Below are positions 24,050-34,506 of a DNA stretch of 64,000 bases, one piece after another. The first letter of the stretch is position 1, and every line of letters starts with the position of its first letter. Made by a program: the position numbers and the translations under genes. This stretch comes from Sanguinoderma infundibulare. Its lineage: Eukaryota > Basidiomycota > Agaricomycetes > Polyporales > Polyporaceae. Location: positions 868,001 through 932,000 of the forward strand of contig JAVLRN010000011.1 in NCBI GenBank assembly GCA_032821775.1. Direction: 5' to 3'. The notes beneath the pieces were generated by a model. That model saw only the letters and a list, made by a program, of their open reading frames with translations, searched no databases and was not told where the DNA came from.

Positions 24050-24806
24050 CATCTCCAAGCCCCGCTGGAGACTATCATGTAGTGGTTGTCACCATCCCCT
24101 AAATGATCCACCTCAAAGCTTCTTGCGACAGCTTGAGCGATACACCAGGGTAACCAAGGCAGTTATCAGGAGAAGAGGTCCGAATGCGGTAGAGCCGGAC
24201 TTTGGATCAACTTCATCAGCATCGGAAGTCTATACCTAGCAAGAAAAAGCTCAAACTCTGCACAAGTGCATCCCGTGGCGAATCTAAATTCAAGTTTAGG
24301 CTGTGGGCTCCGATGTCAAACGTACCCGTGTTAGCGACTTCCTTGACTAATACGCGTAACAGGTTCGTGGTTTGTTACCAATACTCCACAATAACCTGGC
24401 AACCGTCACAAAGTGGATCATAACCCAAACCCTCTACACAAGCGGCGCAGGGGCGCGCTCATTATCGGAGATCAGATGTACATGGGACACGGAGCACGTC
24501 AACAATGCCTTTGATCAGCAGGTACACGCTTCGCGACGGTCGAGAAGGACTGCGTACCGGTCGAGGTAGTATTGCACTCGGGCGACCAGCCTCACGAACT
24601 TGAGGGAAGCTGAAGGCGGATACGACCATGCAGGAGAGACGCGTGAAACGGAGATGCATACAATACAATTTGGCTCTACGTGCGAGGCACAGGTTGACAG
24701 CACTGTGGTACTGGTTACATCGTCAGACGGATGATTGCGAGCAAAACATAGAATTCGGCCTTCCTCTACTCGTCCATGGCTCTTCCAAAGCGCGCATTTG
24801 ACTAGA
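24050..24806. other. Duplicated spacer between DUF6533 copy A and the CSN5 pseudogene
   Basis: This is non-coding as far as I can tell. It aligns with the spacers at 30122-30660 (unit B) and 49931-50613 (copy C), with many indels, including the strings tcaaactctgcacaa and gtgggctccgatgtcaaacg shared with unit B. No open frame is conserved among the three copies. Confidence 0.6.
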
Positions 24807-25991
24807 TCAGCCGATGGACATGGCGGCGTCGACGATATCTCTAACGTTCGCGGCGGAGGACACGGCCCCAAAGCCGCCGAGGCGGGAAGAGAAGATGATG
24901 TCCTTGAGGACCTGCGCGATGAGGCCGTGCTGTGCTTCGGACACGATCTTGTCGCTATACACGAGGACTGGTCAGCGCATACGAAGGGTCGACAGGGGTG
25001 CTGGACTGACGCGTTCGATACGGTGCTCTGATCCTGCGGCTTCTGCATGATGACGGCCTTTGCGTCGATGAGGACAGGAGTGGTGGAAGCGTGCTGGGTA
25101 CACAGGATTGCGCCTTTGTCAGCATGTGCCCGGTTCAGCGACGACACGTTAGCATCTCGCCCATATCAATATCTATCCCGTGAGGGATGCTTACTGAGAT
25201 GAGGGCGCTCTGGCTCAGAGTGTTTACCCAGTACTTGCTCCACAATAGCCCAAGGAGCTCAGAATCCAGCGACGACTTGAAGATCTGCACCTCAAGGAGG
25301 TAGTACTAGTTCGCATAGATCCTCGATCTTGTTGAGTGGGGTGCTCTGGTACTTGCTGCTCGCCGTGTCCGCGGGGGTGTAGTTCTCGGGGCGCGTCCGG
25401 AAGGCGCCGATGTCGACCTTTCTAGCGGAGATCGTGCGGTTCGGGTCGATGACGACGGCAACGAAGGGGTCCTGGAACTTCTGGTGCTGCATCTGCGTGT
25501 TCAGAGCCAGGGTGGGAGTGGTACCAGCCAATCGCGTTCTCTAGGCGGGATACCTGAGGAAATAGCGAAGGCGGGTGTTAGGCCGAGGAACATGAGAAGA
25601 AAATGAGAGACGTACCTGTTCACTGCCCTGGACATACTGGACCATGTGCTCGTTTGCCTCGTTCTGCGCGTTCACTCGCGTCGCAGTTTCTCGCACCGAA
25701 AGTGCGACGAAGGAGTCGATGAATACCAGGGAACGCCCGACCAGCATGATCCCCATGATCTCATACGGTACACCTGAAAGCGCATGGATAATGAAATAGG
25801 TCAGGGTAAACAACTGCGGCGCAACGATAATAGGGTGCGTACCATAGATAGATGAACACCTGGAAGGTCGTAGTCTAGCAGAAATTAATCCTTCAGGATC
25901 TCTTCCTGTCAAGCAATGGTGTCGAGTCGGGGTTGTAGTATTACTTACGACGGTAATGCGACTCACGGGCCCATAGTATCTCGTTGTTTAT
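24807..25991 (-). pseudogene. CSN5 pseudogene, unit A
   Basis: This is a broken copy of the COP9 signalosome subunit 5 gene at 50614-52027. It keeps exons resembling [45 protein letters not shown] and the C-terminal exon. The 5' end is cut off inside exon 1 (homology stops near 25991), so the normal start MASGSG is absent. In the JAMM region the intact gene reads [14 protein letters not shown]. Here about 26 bases after the HSHPG codons are deleted (near 25505), which removes the catalytic Ser and Asp and shifts the frame. Several other indels are present. It cannot encode an active isopeptidase. Confidence 0.88.
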
Positions 25992-26049
25992 CTTTGGTCA
26001 TGGTCTCCTAAGCTTGGGCGCTTCTGCCCTTCCCCTCACATTCGGCGGT

Positions 26050-27240
26050 GGATGTACAACAGGAGTAGGTAAGTAGTAGGTTGAGGGCCAGGGCAAGATA
26101 CTCGCGCCCACATCGTCCAGGACGCGCTCACGTGAGTGTTGACGCGCGGACTGGCCCGGGGTTGTGGACCCTCTCACGTAGGTCTTGGCCAAGACTAGCC
26201 AACTCCACCCAGTTCTTCTTCCATATTCCTCGCCCAATACGAACCCAAGCGGATGTGCGGCCCAAGACGGCGATCCGACCACACTCCAGGAAACATTCCC
26301 AGACGACCCCCATGGCCTCCAAGCGACGATTCCTCTCCTCAGACATGGATCCCTCGTCAGAAATCTTCCCCATCCCCATCCACCTTCAAATCCACACCCT
26401 CCATCATCCCCCGACTCTCCTCCTGCTCGCCCTGGGCATGCACCATACCACATGACTTCCTCCAGGTTTCCCCTCCAACCCGATCACATCCTCCTCACGC
26501 TGACGCTCGCCCGTGCAACCGATTGCAGCAACCACATCGTGATCCGCATGCAGCTCCTCTCGACCGCCAACGTCCCGCGTGCGAGCTGCAGTTCTTCTCA
26601 GATTTGGACAACGATGGCGAAGGCGACGTTTTCGCCGGCGCGTCGACAAAGCGCATATCTGGTCTAGATGAAGACAAGGAAGGATGGGATTGGGAGGCCA
26701 AGGACACGACTTCCTGTGGTCGAATGGTCTGAAGGACTCGATTTGAAGAAGGGCTCATCTACGTGTGTCTTTTCAATCACTCGCATTCTCTTATGCGGGA
26801 AGATCTGACGTACGTCCATCCACGCACGCAGCACCACATATATCCTCGACGCTCGTCCACATCACCGTGAACCAAACCGAGGTCCAAACCGAGGTCTCGG
26901 GCCGCACACGCTTCTTCCCGCGAGGGGACATTCGCCGCAGTCCGCATTAGCAACGTCTCCCAGGTCCGAATCCCCATCGGAAACGAGAACGAAGCCTCCA
27001 TCGCGGCCACAGCGGCGGACGGCCAAGGGCGGGGACCGGTTGTACGACCTCCGGGAGGAAGACATCGTGGACCTCTCTGACCTGGAGGAGGAAGCGAATG
27101 ACGGCCAGCTCGAGAGGTGGAACTGCAGATGCGTTCCAGCGGCTCCTCACGCGCGAGACGCAACTACCCCTATCTTGACGCATCTCCTTCTCCGATCGCG
27201 AGCTCACAGGTCCGCGCGAACAATATCATCATTGCCGACG
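26050..27240 (+). pseudogene. Broken copy of the unknown acidic-protein gene
   Basis: This is homologous to the promoter and first part of the gene at 34507-36668. Matching blocks include MASKRRFLS, LLSTANVPR (in another frame), DVFAGASTKR, GWDWEA, the intron, STLVHITVNQ, DLSDLEEEANDGQLERWN and SSQVRANN. About 400 bp of the coding region are missing after the LVSTANVP equivalent, the frame is broken repeatedly, and the 3' half is absent. Homology ends near 27235, where the sequence switches to the nuclease intron. Confidence 0.85.
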
Positions 27241-27242
27241 AG

Positions 27243-28006
27243 TGCGTACCTTCACTTCATCAACAGTTCAGTGTCTTGCGTAGCACTAGCACTGAGCCTC
27301 GACTGACCGTATGTGTGCCGGTGCAGACCTTCACAATGTGTGGGACGGCCTGCTCATCGCGCAGTCTATGCATCAGACGGCCCGCAACTACTCACCACCT
27401 CTTGCGGGGACCGCGGGCGCGTTCGTCGAGCCCCACCTGCGCGGAGCCATCTACGACCCGTAACTCCGTCCAATCATGCACGAGGGTCTCACTGTCGGCG
27501 GGAGGTTCGACAGCGAGAGCCATGCCTGGCTCGACTGTCCCCAGCCGGAGGAGTACGAGTATGGCGTTCAAGACCGCATGCAGTCGCCGCTCCCGCTGGA
27601 CTCCAAGGCCACGGTCGCGATTACGACGCCCGTGGGGGCGGGGAAAGCGTGGGACGACGGAACGCTGTGTCCGTATACGTGGGCGAAGCCCATTCACGCG
27701 CTCCGCTGCGAGTTGCCCGTGCGGCCGCACGAGCTCGACTCGGAGCACGAGTATGAGCACGGGCACGAGTACGGCCTCGCGGAGGAGCTGGCGGATTTCG
27801 AGGACGTGTTCAGCATCCACGTCAAGTCAGCACAACGGCCGCTGCGGCACCCGGAGCTCGCCGAGCTCGACACGCTGGCGTACGCGGGGAAGATCGCGGA
27901 CTGGTGGGTCGTGGAGCGGTTGCTGGCGATGGCTGGGGTGCGGCTTGCGGGGCTGTTGACGGATATCTTCCATGATGTTTCTGGAGAGGTCCCAGCTAGG
28001 GCATGA
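27243..28006 (+). pseudogene. Truncated S1/P1 nuclease copy
   Basis: This holds the 3' part of the nuclease gene: the intron from about 27243, its acceptor at 27323-27326, then an exon 2 equivalent (LHNVWDGLLIAQSMHQT onward) ending EVPARA with the stop at 28004-28006. Exon 1 is missing, and with it the signal peptide and most zinc ligands. A nonsense TAA sits where the intact gene reads YDPYIRR (CGT-TAA region near 27461). The His/acidic loop differs (SEHEYEHGHEYG). The rest of the frame is open. Confidence 0.92.
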
Positions 28007-28306
28007 ATCTGCTGAGCGTCGGGGACCAGTCGATTGGACACATGCAGGGTTGATATACCGTTGTATACCAGATGTATGATACCTTGCTTTGAAATCATGT
28101 TGGCATACATACGTATGGTTGGTGAACCTTGTCATTAAATACTAGCGTCGCGGTGGTGAGAACTTGGCGGCGCCGGTTGCGAATGGTTTTGTTCAATGCA
28201 TAGACCAATAAATTATGATTACAGCCCCCAAGAAAAACTTTCAGGCGGAAGCCACGGTACGATTATCTGTTCCTGTAGAGGGCTAGCCACCATCACTTGA
28301 CGGTCT

Positions 28307-30037
28307 TCAGGCCTGCACACTAGAAGCGTCCTCCTGCCTCGGCCCATCGTCCGGCACCTCCTCTTCCTCCGCGCGGTCATCGTCCACTAGGCGAAACTCG
28401 ATGGGCGCAGCAAGCGAATCTATGCCCCCTGCGAACCTTAGGGACCCATCGCCTTGCGCTCTAAGGGATGGCAATGAGTTGTCGCCCGACTGCAGACCCT
28501 GCGTACTCCGGTTGGCTTCCTGGAGGTTAAGAAGGAAGCGTGATACTAGGATCTGGGTGAAACTGAAAGAGAAGGTCAGTGGAGTTCACAGAAAAGAGAG
28601 CGCTTTGGCACAGGGACAGCGTACACTTCTACGAATTGAGTGAAGTCACTTGTAACAGTGAAAGTCCCGAAGATCTAATTGTAAAGACCAAATGAGCAAG
28701 ACTCTGAGTACTTTCAACAGTCAGCCTTACCGAAAGAACTCTGGAAATTAAGACCAGGATGTTCAATATCAACAATACACTGGACATTCAAGACAGGCCA
28801 TCAGCGACGCTTTGAACGCTTGCTGCTATCCGCGACGGTCCTCACTCACACGAAGTAAATCATCCCTGTTTGTGACAATCAGTCAAAATTCCATATGCCA
28901 ATGATATGACACGTACCATCATAAAGAATCACAGTTCTAAAAGACGTGGGTCTTCCGGGAAACCTCAAGGCGTCGTGAATGTCTGTCCTGGATACAGCGC
29001 GCCAGGTTATCAGGATGAGAATGGTATCACCGGCAATAGTACAGCTCTGGTGCGTGATGGTAACTTCAAACAAGTAAATATAAGTCTCTGTCGGGAAATG
29101 ACAGGGCCACGCTTACGCCTAAGCACGAACACTCCGATGAGCTGTTATGTTGTTGCCAGTGTGCCCATTAATGACACGCACCTAATGATCAGGTTCGATG
29201 GAGTTTCCACACTAATAAAACATCCAAATCTAGGAATATATACAGTGCCGAACTTGAACCAATACTGAACCTGGTTGTAAACCTCATCAGCTTCTGGTCC
29301 TTGAGTGATTGAAATGGCTTCACCAAGTTGACACCTAGCATGGAACCTCCAATCAGGGTAAAAACGAGCAACACGACTGCCCGATTTTGACAGAGCGCAT
29401 ATGCACGCAATGCGGAGAAAACTGCCGGAAAGGATGGCCTTAGTATCAGACTATTGCCCGGAGTGCAGAGTACCCCACCTGCGGCGGGAAGGGTTGCAAT
29501 CATAATGAGAGCAAGTTCTACCCATCCGAGAGGAGCTTGGCTGGCGATGATTCACTCGTTAACGCGTAGCTTGTGAAGTTGTGACGGGGAGACGAATCGT
29601 ACCACTGCAATATGGTCAGTAAAGCTTACTACGCTATCGGCGGTTGGAAATCACGAACCAGCTGGGCAGGCGACACCATTTGGAATATACTATATGCGAA
29701 CCAGAGCAGGGTAATGTACCGATTGGCAAAATAGAGGCAGGCCGCCATGGTTGGTCGGCGGCCCCAGAATATCTCCACCTCTTTGGGAAGTGAGAGGAAA
29801 TAGTCGTAAAATACAAGGGCTGCTCGAAAAGCGGAACAAGCGATTAACATATACAATCTGGGTATCCAAAACGGTGAGCAACATACCTGCGACTGCACAA
29901 GTACAGCGAGTATCGATGACTCTTGTGGCGCAAGGTATCGGTAAGGGTCACCATCCGCGTAAATCATGTCAGAGGACTCACGCATTGTATAGTTCGGAGA
30001 CAAAGGCCGCCACTTCCGAAGTTGTTAGAGAAGACAT
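28307..30037 (-). pseudogene. DUF6533-family gene, copy B, probably frame-broken
   Basis: Same layout as copy A: start MSSLTTSEVAAFVSELYN at 30035-30037, signature VFYDYFLSLPKEVEIFWG, FSALRAYALCQNR, helix TILILITWRAVSR, and the identical C-terminal exon ending QEDASSVQA. In the exon that reads FLTGNTYLLELFEVT in copy A, copy B lacks five bases near 29075. This shifts the frame relative to the flanking exons and creates an early stop unless a different splice site is used. I therefore call it a likely pseudogene, but rescue by altered splicing cannot be excluded. The TATA box at 30115-30121 is intact. Confidence 0.7.
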
Positions 30038-30114
30038 AGCGATGGCGACACTACAAACTTGAGAGCGGGGTAGCAGACTTAAGTGAGGGGGAACTCCCAA
30101 GTTTGCTGTTCAGG

Positions 30115-30121
30115 CTTTATA
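30115..30121 (-). promoter_or_regulatory. TATA box of DUF6533 copy B
   Basis: TATAAAG on the minus strand, 78 bp before the copy B start, conserved with the other copies. Confidence 0.6.
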
Positions 30122-30661
30122 CGTCCCCAAGCCCCCCACCTCAAAGTTGATCAGCAACGCCACTGGTTCCAACCCCTTGATCCGGCTGGTGATACCATAT
30201 AGGGCTCCTAGATGCACCCAAACTACACATGGATTGGGTCAAGAGTTTACTCGCCATATTCAGCGATATATCCGTAACCGAGACAACCGTGAGGAGAAGA
30301 GGTCCGAGTACCATAGGGCTGGACAATGGATCAACTTCGTCAGCGTAGCAAGTCTATACCGAGCAAGAAAAGTTCAAACTCTGCACAAATGCGCCCCGTG
30401 GCGAATGAAGATAGAAGTCAATGCTGTGGGCTCCGATGTCAAACGTCTTGTCAATAACCTTCTTGACTAATATGGAGAGTAGCCTTATGCTTTTTGCTGT
30501 CTTCCTGTGCTCCGGGACGACCTTGCAACTGTCAAGAAGGTGGCTGTCATAGCCAAAACCGCCTGTGCAGGCAGTGCAGGCACGGTATCACATCGGACGG
30601 ATGATTGCGAGCAAAACGTACAGATGGTGTCTGTTCTACTCGTTCATGATTCTTCCGCGCG

Positions 30662-31053
30662 GAACGCAACACATACTGGTGCAACGTCGTCATGGTCCGA
30701 GCCGACTACCAGGGCGAGGGCGTTGCAAAGGCGATGTTTGAGCTCGCTTACAAAGAGGTATGAAACCCGTCCTCTTCGCCTGCGGTCGATGCTGATGTGC
30801 ACCGTTCAAATCCCACAGGCGGCGAAGACTGGGGCAACGGTGGCGCTGACGACGACAAACATCCGCAACGTGAGTTTAGGCTTGAGTCACAGCTTCTGTT
30901 CTATATTCGTCGTGAATGACCGAGCAATGTCTCTGCGCCCAGGTGCCAATCTACGAGAAGATCGGAGTACGACGAGAAGAAGTTCCCCTCGCCGTGGGCA
31001 GATTGGACGCTCTGGTTTTCGCAAAGGAGACCAAGGAGGACTCTGTAGCTTAG
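30662..31053 (+). pseudogene. GNAT acetyltransferase 3' fragment
   Basis: These are C-terminal exons of a GNAT-family N-acetyltransferase. Three exons splice cleanly: ERNTYWCNVVMVRADYQGEG..., AAKTGATVALTTTNIRN and VPIYEKIGVRREEVPLAVGR, ending KETKEDSVA with the stop at 31051-31053. The acetyl-CoA binding segment (V.ADYQGEGVAKAMFELAYKE) and the following L.TTNIRNVPIYEKIG are family hallmarks. The N-terminal half of the domain is absent. The fragment begins exactly where unit B stops matching units A and C, so it was carried in by the insertion. No start codon or promoter is apparent. Confidence 0.8.
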
Positions 31054-32632
31054 CGTGCCCGACAATTCGTGATCATCGACAAAGCATATCGCAACAGAAC
31101 AGTACCCAATGAATTCATTGCATCCGCAAAGTGATGTTACAGGCTCATCCTAATCCGCATCCACGTTGCAAAGGGTCTCAGAAGCGAAGGAAGGGGAGTT
31201 TCCGTGAAAAGTATTGCGTTCTGCTTGCCTGAACCAAGCTGAAGAGGCTGAGGGTTAGCTCGCCGGGCATACATGATGCGCGGTCGCGGATTCTATCATC
31301 CGCTTGCCAGTTACGTACGCCCTCCGCAGCGTTGGTCCAGGCTCTCGTCCTTTGGGCTCACGCTGCGGAGAGCAATGGTGGACGCAACGCGGTTAAAGGA
31401 ACGTCTGGCAGATCGTGCCAAAGCCATAAACGCGGAGATGCTCGCTCGCACTCACAAGGGTACTGCAATCCTAATTCTATCACTAGCGAACGCTGTGGCA
31501 CTTACGAAACATCTGGCGAGGCTACCCGTACGCGTCAGGTCTACAAGATTCGTATGCCAGCGTCGATCGATGATGTCTGCTCGCGTTGACTAGAATATAG
31601 GAGAATGTTAGTGTATATAACTTTGCGTAAAATATGCCTCACATGTGACCTCCTACGTTGCGTTGTAAGTTGAGTAGTCGCAACATAACACAAGCGCACG
31701 GAAAGAGGGCAGCATGACCGCTTGCCAGCTATCCGCCGCATTAGGGCGGGCACTTTGGCTATTACGATCATTATAAAGCAGTTATAAAGCGGGCCTTTCT
31801 CCGATCAATGCTGATAACAATTCAAGCCCTTATCCGCCACTGTTGTTATTCGACTTCCTCCACCATTGATTCCGGACTGTTCTGGTTTGACTCTCCTCTG
31901 TACCTCGCAGGCGCACGAAGCAGATCGCATCTCAAACAGCTGCACAAGCCAGGTTGTTGGACGTTCGACTCGGAAAATCTGGAATTGCCCGGAGAGGAGG
32001 TTTACGTCGGAGGCGGTAGGACTCGGATGGTCATCGCGGTTGTCTCCCGACGACACGGCCTATCCCCCAGTCCGATACAGATTGATTATTCGAACCTTAC
32101 GAAAACGTAATGTTCGCGGTACAATGGTGGTGCATGGATGCATCGGATCACGGCATAAGTATGCTAGGAACTCTTGTTTATAGCGATGCATACGCTTTGT
32201 TGTTGCGTGTCACCACGTATGCCACGCCCCTAGTAGTATCCCTTAGGTCTTGGGTTGACGGCTACACGAGTAAATATAGCCAATCGTCCGTGCGCGGCGT
32301 CCATACACCCTTGGCATATGACTGTTTGCGACCGATCCAATTTCGGCTTCGACTTTCGAGCGAGACATCCCAAACCTGGGGCGCCGATTCTTTGCCAGGG
32401 GGGACTGAGGGGCTGGCGGCGGGCTGATTTACAGCGGAAAATATCGATGAGACACAAGCGGGAGTAATCTATAAACCATGGGACACTTTGACAATTCGGG
32501 ACTTCTATTTACGAGATGTCCTTTCCGAGGCCGTGAAACTGCGCAAGCAAATAGTGTTACTAGAAGTGTGATTCCCCAACCCGACAGCGTGATCAAAGGT
32601 TCTCCGGAGGTCTCATCCTCCCATCGCCCATT
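31054..32632. other. Unassigned sequence inside the unit B insertion
   Basis: No gene is recognised. Open frames at 31273-31593 and 31808-32110 (100 codons) match no family I know. Two TATAAAG-like elements in a row (about 31772-31790) precede the latter. The block lies between the acetyltransferase fragment and a DUF6533 relic. Confidence 0.5.
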
Positions 32633-32905
32633 TCATCCGCCTGTTCCCCGGGTTAGGTCCTCGTTGGGGCCCTGTTCATTTGGGCGCGCCACGTCCTCGT
32701 CCGGGTCAATCGCATCTATGAAGTTTATCCCGGTGATGACTGGCTCTCCCATGGGCGCGATAAATTCCGGCAGCGTCCCCGTAGGCTGGGAACCGGCTGC
32801 AAAGTTGAGCGAAGCGACGGCTGATGGCGATGAAAGAGTGGAGGCTCCGGAGCGGTCCGCTTGCCGCAGGTTCAGGAGGAAATGACAGATCAGCACGGCA
32901 GGCAA
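32633..32905 (-). pseudogene. DUF6533 C-terminal exon relic
   Basis: The minus-strand frame reads ICHFLLNLRQADRSGAS and later DAIDPDEDVARPNEQ, ending RGTGG, stop at 32633-32635. This resembles the C-terminal exon of the DUF6533 gene at 58534-60207 (SRFLLDLQAADR ... DPEDDLELSPDPS) more than copies A-C (SHFLLDLQEANR). No other exons of the gene are visible nearby, so it is probably a remnant of an older family member. Confidence 0.6.
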
Positions 32906-33025
32906 TCTGCGACTCGGAAGGGTGGTTCAGCAGTAAGGAAAGACAACTATGTCACTGACATTATACATACATATTGTGGAATGTGGCGCCAAGCTCCACA
33001 GCAGTAAAACGCACAGTTGAGTAAA

Positions 33026-34255
33026 GGAGCCAATCGACATGGCAGTGTCGACGATGGCTCCGGCGTTCGCGGTGGAGGAACGGCCCTAGAGTCATCGTGA
33101 CGGGCGAAGACCCTGCGCGATGAGCTACGCGATCTTGTCGTTATACATGAGTCGGCACATGCGAGTGGGCGATAGAGAGGTGCTGGACTAACCTCAAACC
33201 TGTCCTTCACCGCCCTCGGCAGGGCACGCTCCTCCCTCTTATCCTGCGGCTTTTGCTTGATCACGGCCTTGCGGTCGATGAGGACAGGAGCTGGTGGACG
33301 CGTGCTCGGTACAGAGGATTGCATCTGGGCTAGCTTCTGGTGGGGATCGGACGGCTGGTTCGCAGCATACGCTTATCCTCGGTTCTGCAACCACACATTA
33401 GCATCAGCTTCTCTCCGGCGGAGGATGCATACCGAGATAGGACCACTCTGACTTGCGTGTTAACACAGTACTTGTTCCACGAGAACCCAAGGAGCTCAGA
33501 ATCCAGCGACGACTTGAAGATCTGCACCCAAGGGGGCAGTACTGGTTCGCATGGAGACCAAAATCCTCGATCTTGTTGAGCGGGATGCTCTGGTACTCGC
33601 TACTCGCCGCTCCCGCAGGTATGTAGTTCTCGAAATAGGTAGGGAATGCGCCTATGTCGACCTTGCCGGCTGAGATCGTGCGGTTGAGGTCGATGACGAT
33701 GGCGACGAACGGATCCTAGTCCCTGGGGCTTCTGGTTCTGCGTCTGCGTGTTCACATCGCCGCCCGATAGCTAGCAACCGTAGCCGGAGTGGGACACTAG
33801 CTAATCGCGTGCGCTAGAAGCGAAACCTTAAGGGTTTCGAAGATGGGTGTTGGATGGTGGAACACGAGAAGATGAAAGACGTACTGGTTCACCGCCCTGA
33901 TGTCTGAACCATGTAGTTGTTTGCCTCGTTCTGTGCGTTCACTCGCATCTCCACGCCTTGTACGGGCAGTGCAAAGGATTAGATCACTACGCCCGACGAC
34001 CTTCCGCTGCATGATGCCCATGATCTCACCGCGCGTGGATGGCCTGACAACGAAAAATGTGAGAATACGACAAGGTGTGTATCATCTTGCGCAATGACAC
34101 CGCAGAGATCTGGCACACCTGGAGGTATCGTGAACTGACACAATCAATCCTTCAACAGATATCTCTTCCTGTCAGAGCGAAGGTTCAGAGTCGGACGGGG
34201 TTGTATTTGTGTGATAGGACTCACTCACGGGCTCATGGCACCTCGTCGGCTTTCC
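33026..34255 (-). pseudogene. CSN5 pseudogene, unit B
   Basis: A more decayed copy of CSN5. It keeps [30 protein letters not shown], a [13 protein letters not shown] exon and parts of the JAMM region. The stop codon position has changed (the stop seen in the intact gene is lost at about 33026), many indels break the frame, and exon 1 is truncated at the same place as in unit A. The shared truncation shows that the loss of the 5' end came before the A/B duplication. Confidence 0.85.
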
Positions 34256-34506
34256 TTGACCGTGGGTCGCTGAGCCCGGGCGTTTCTCACTTTTGGCGGT
34301 GGCCACAGCAGGGACTCGGGCAACTTAAACTCGCGAGCCGCCGAGTGTCGTACGCGACACGCTCACGTGGGTGTTGATGGCGCGGGAAAGGGAGTTGGAC
34401 GGGGAGGAGACGCTGGGAACGGGCCAACACCACCTTCCATATTCCTCGCACAATACCAACTCAACCTGACCGTCTGCGGCCCAAGACGGCGATTCGACGA
34501 CACGCT

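Larger units (their letters stand above)
21102..27240. repeat. Segmental duplication, unit A
   Basis: The unit runs from the nuclease intron through nuclease exon 2, DUF6533 gene A, the CSN5 pseudogene and the broken copy of the unknown acidic gene. The same order recurs at 27243-35935 (unit B). Bases 22018-22433 are identical to 28112-28527 when read by eye (416 bp, constant offset 6094). Other parts differ by many substitutions and indels. Confidence 0.9.

Noticed and set aside
30795..30835. tRNA T-loop-like string gttcaaatccca
   Set aside because: It lies in an intron of the acetyltransferase fragment and no cloverleaf can be drawn around it.
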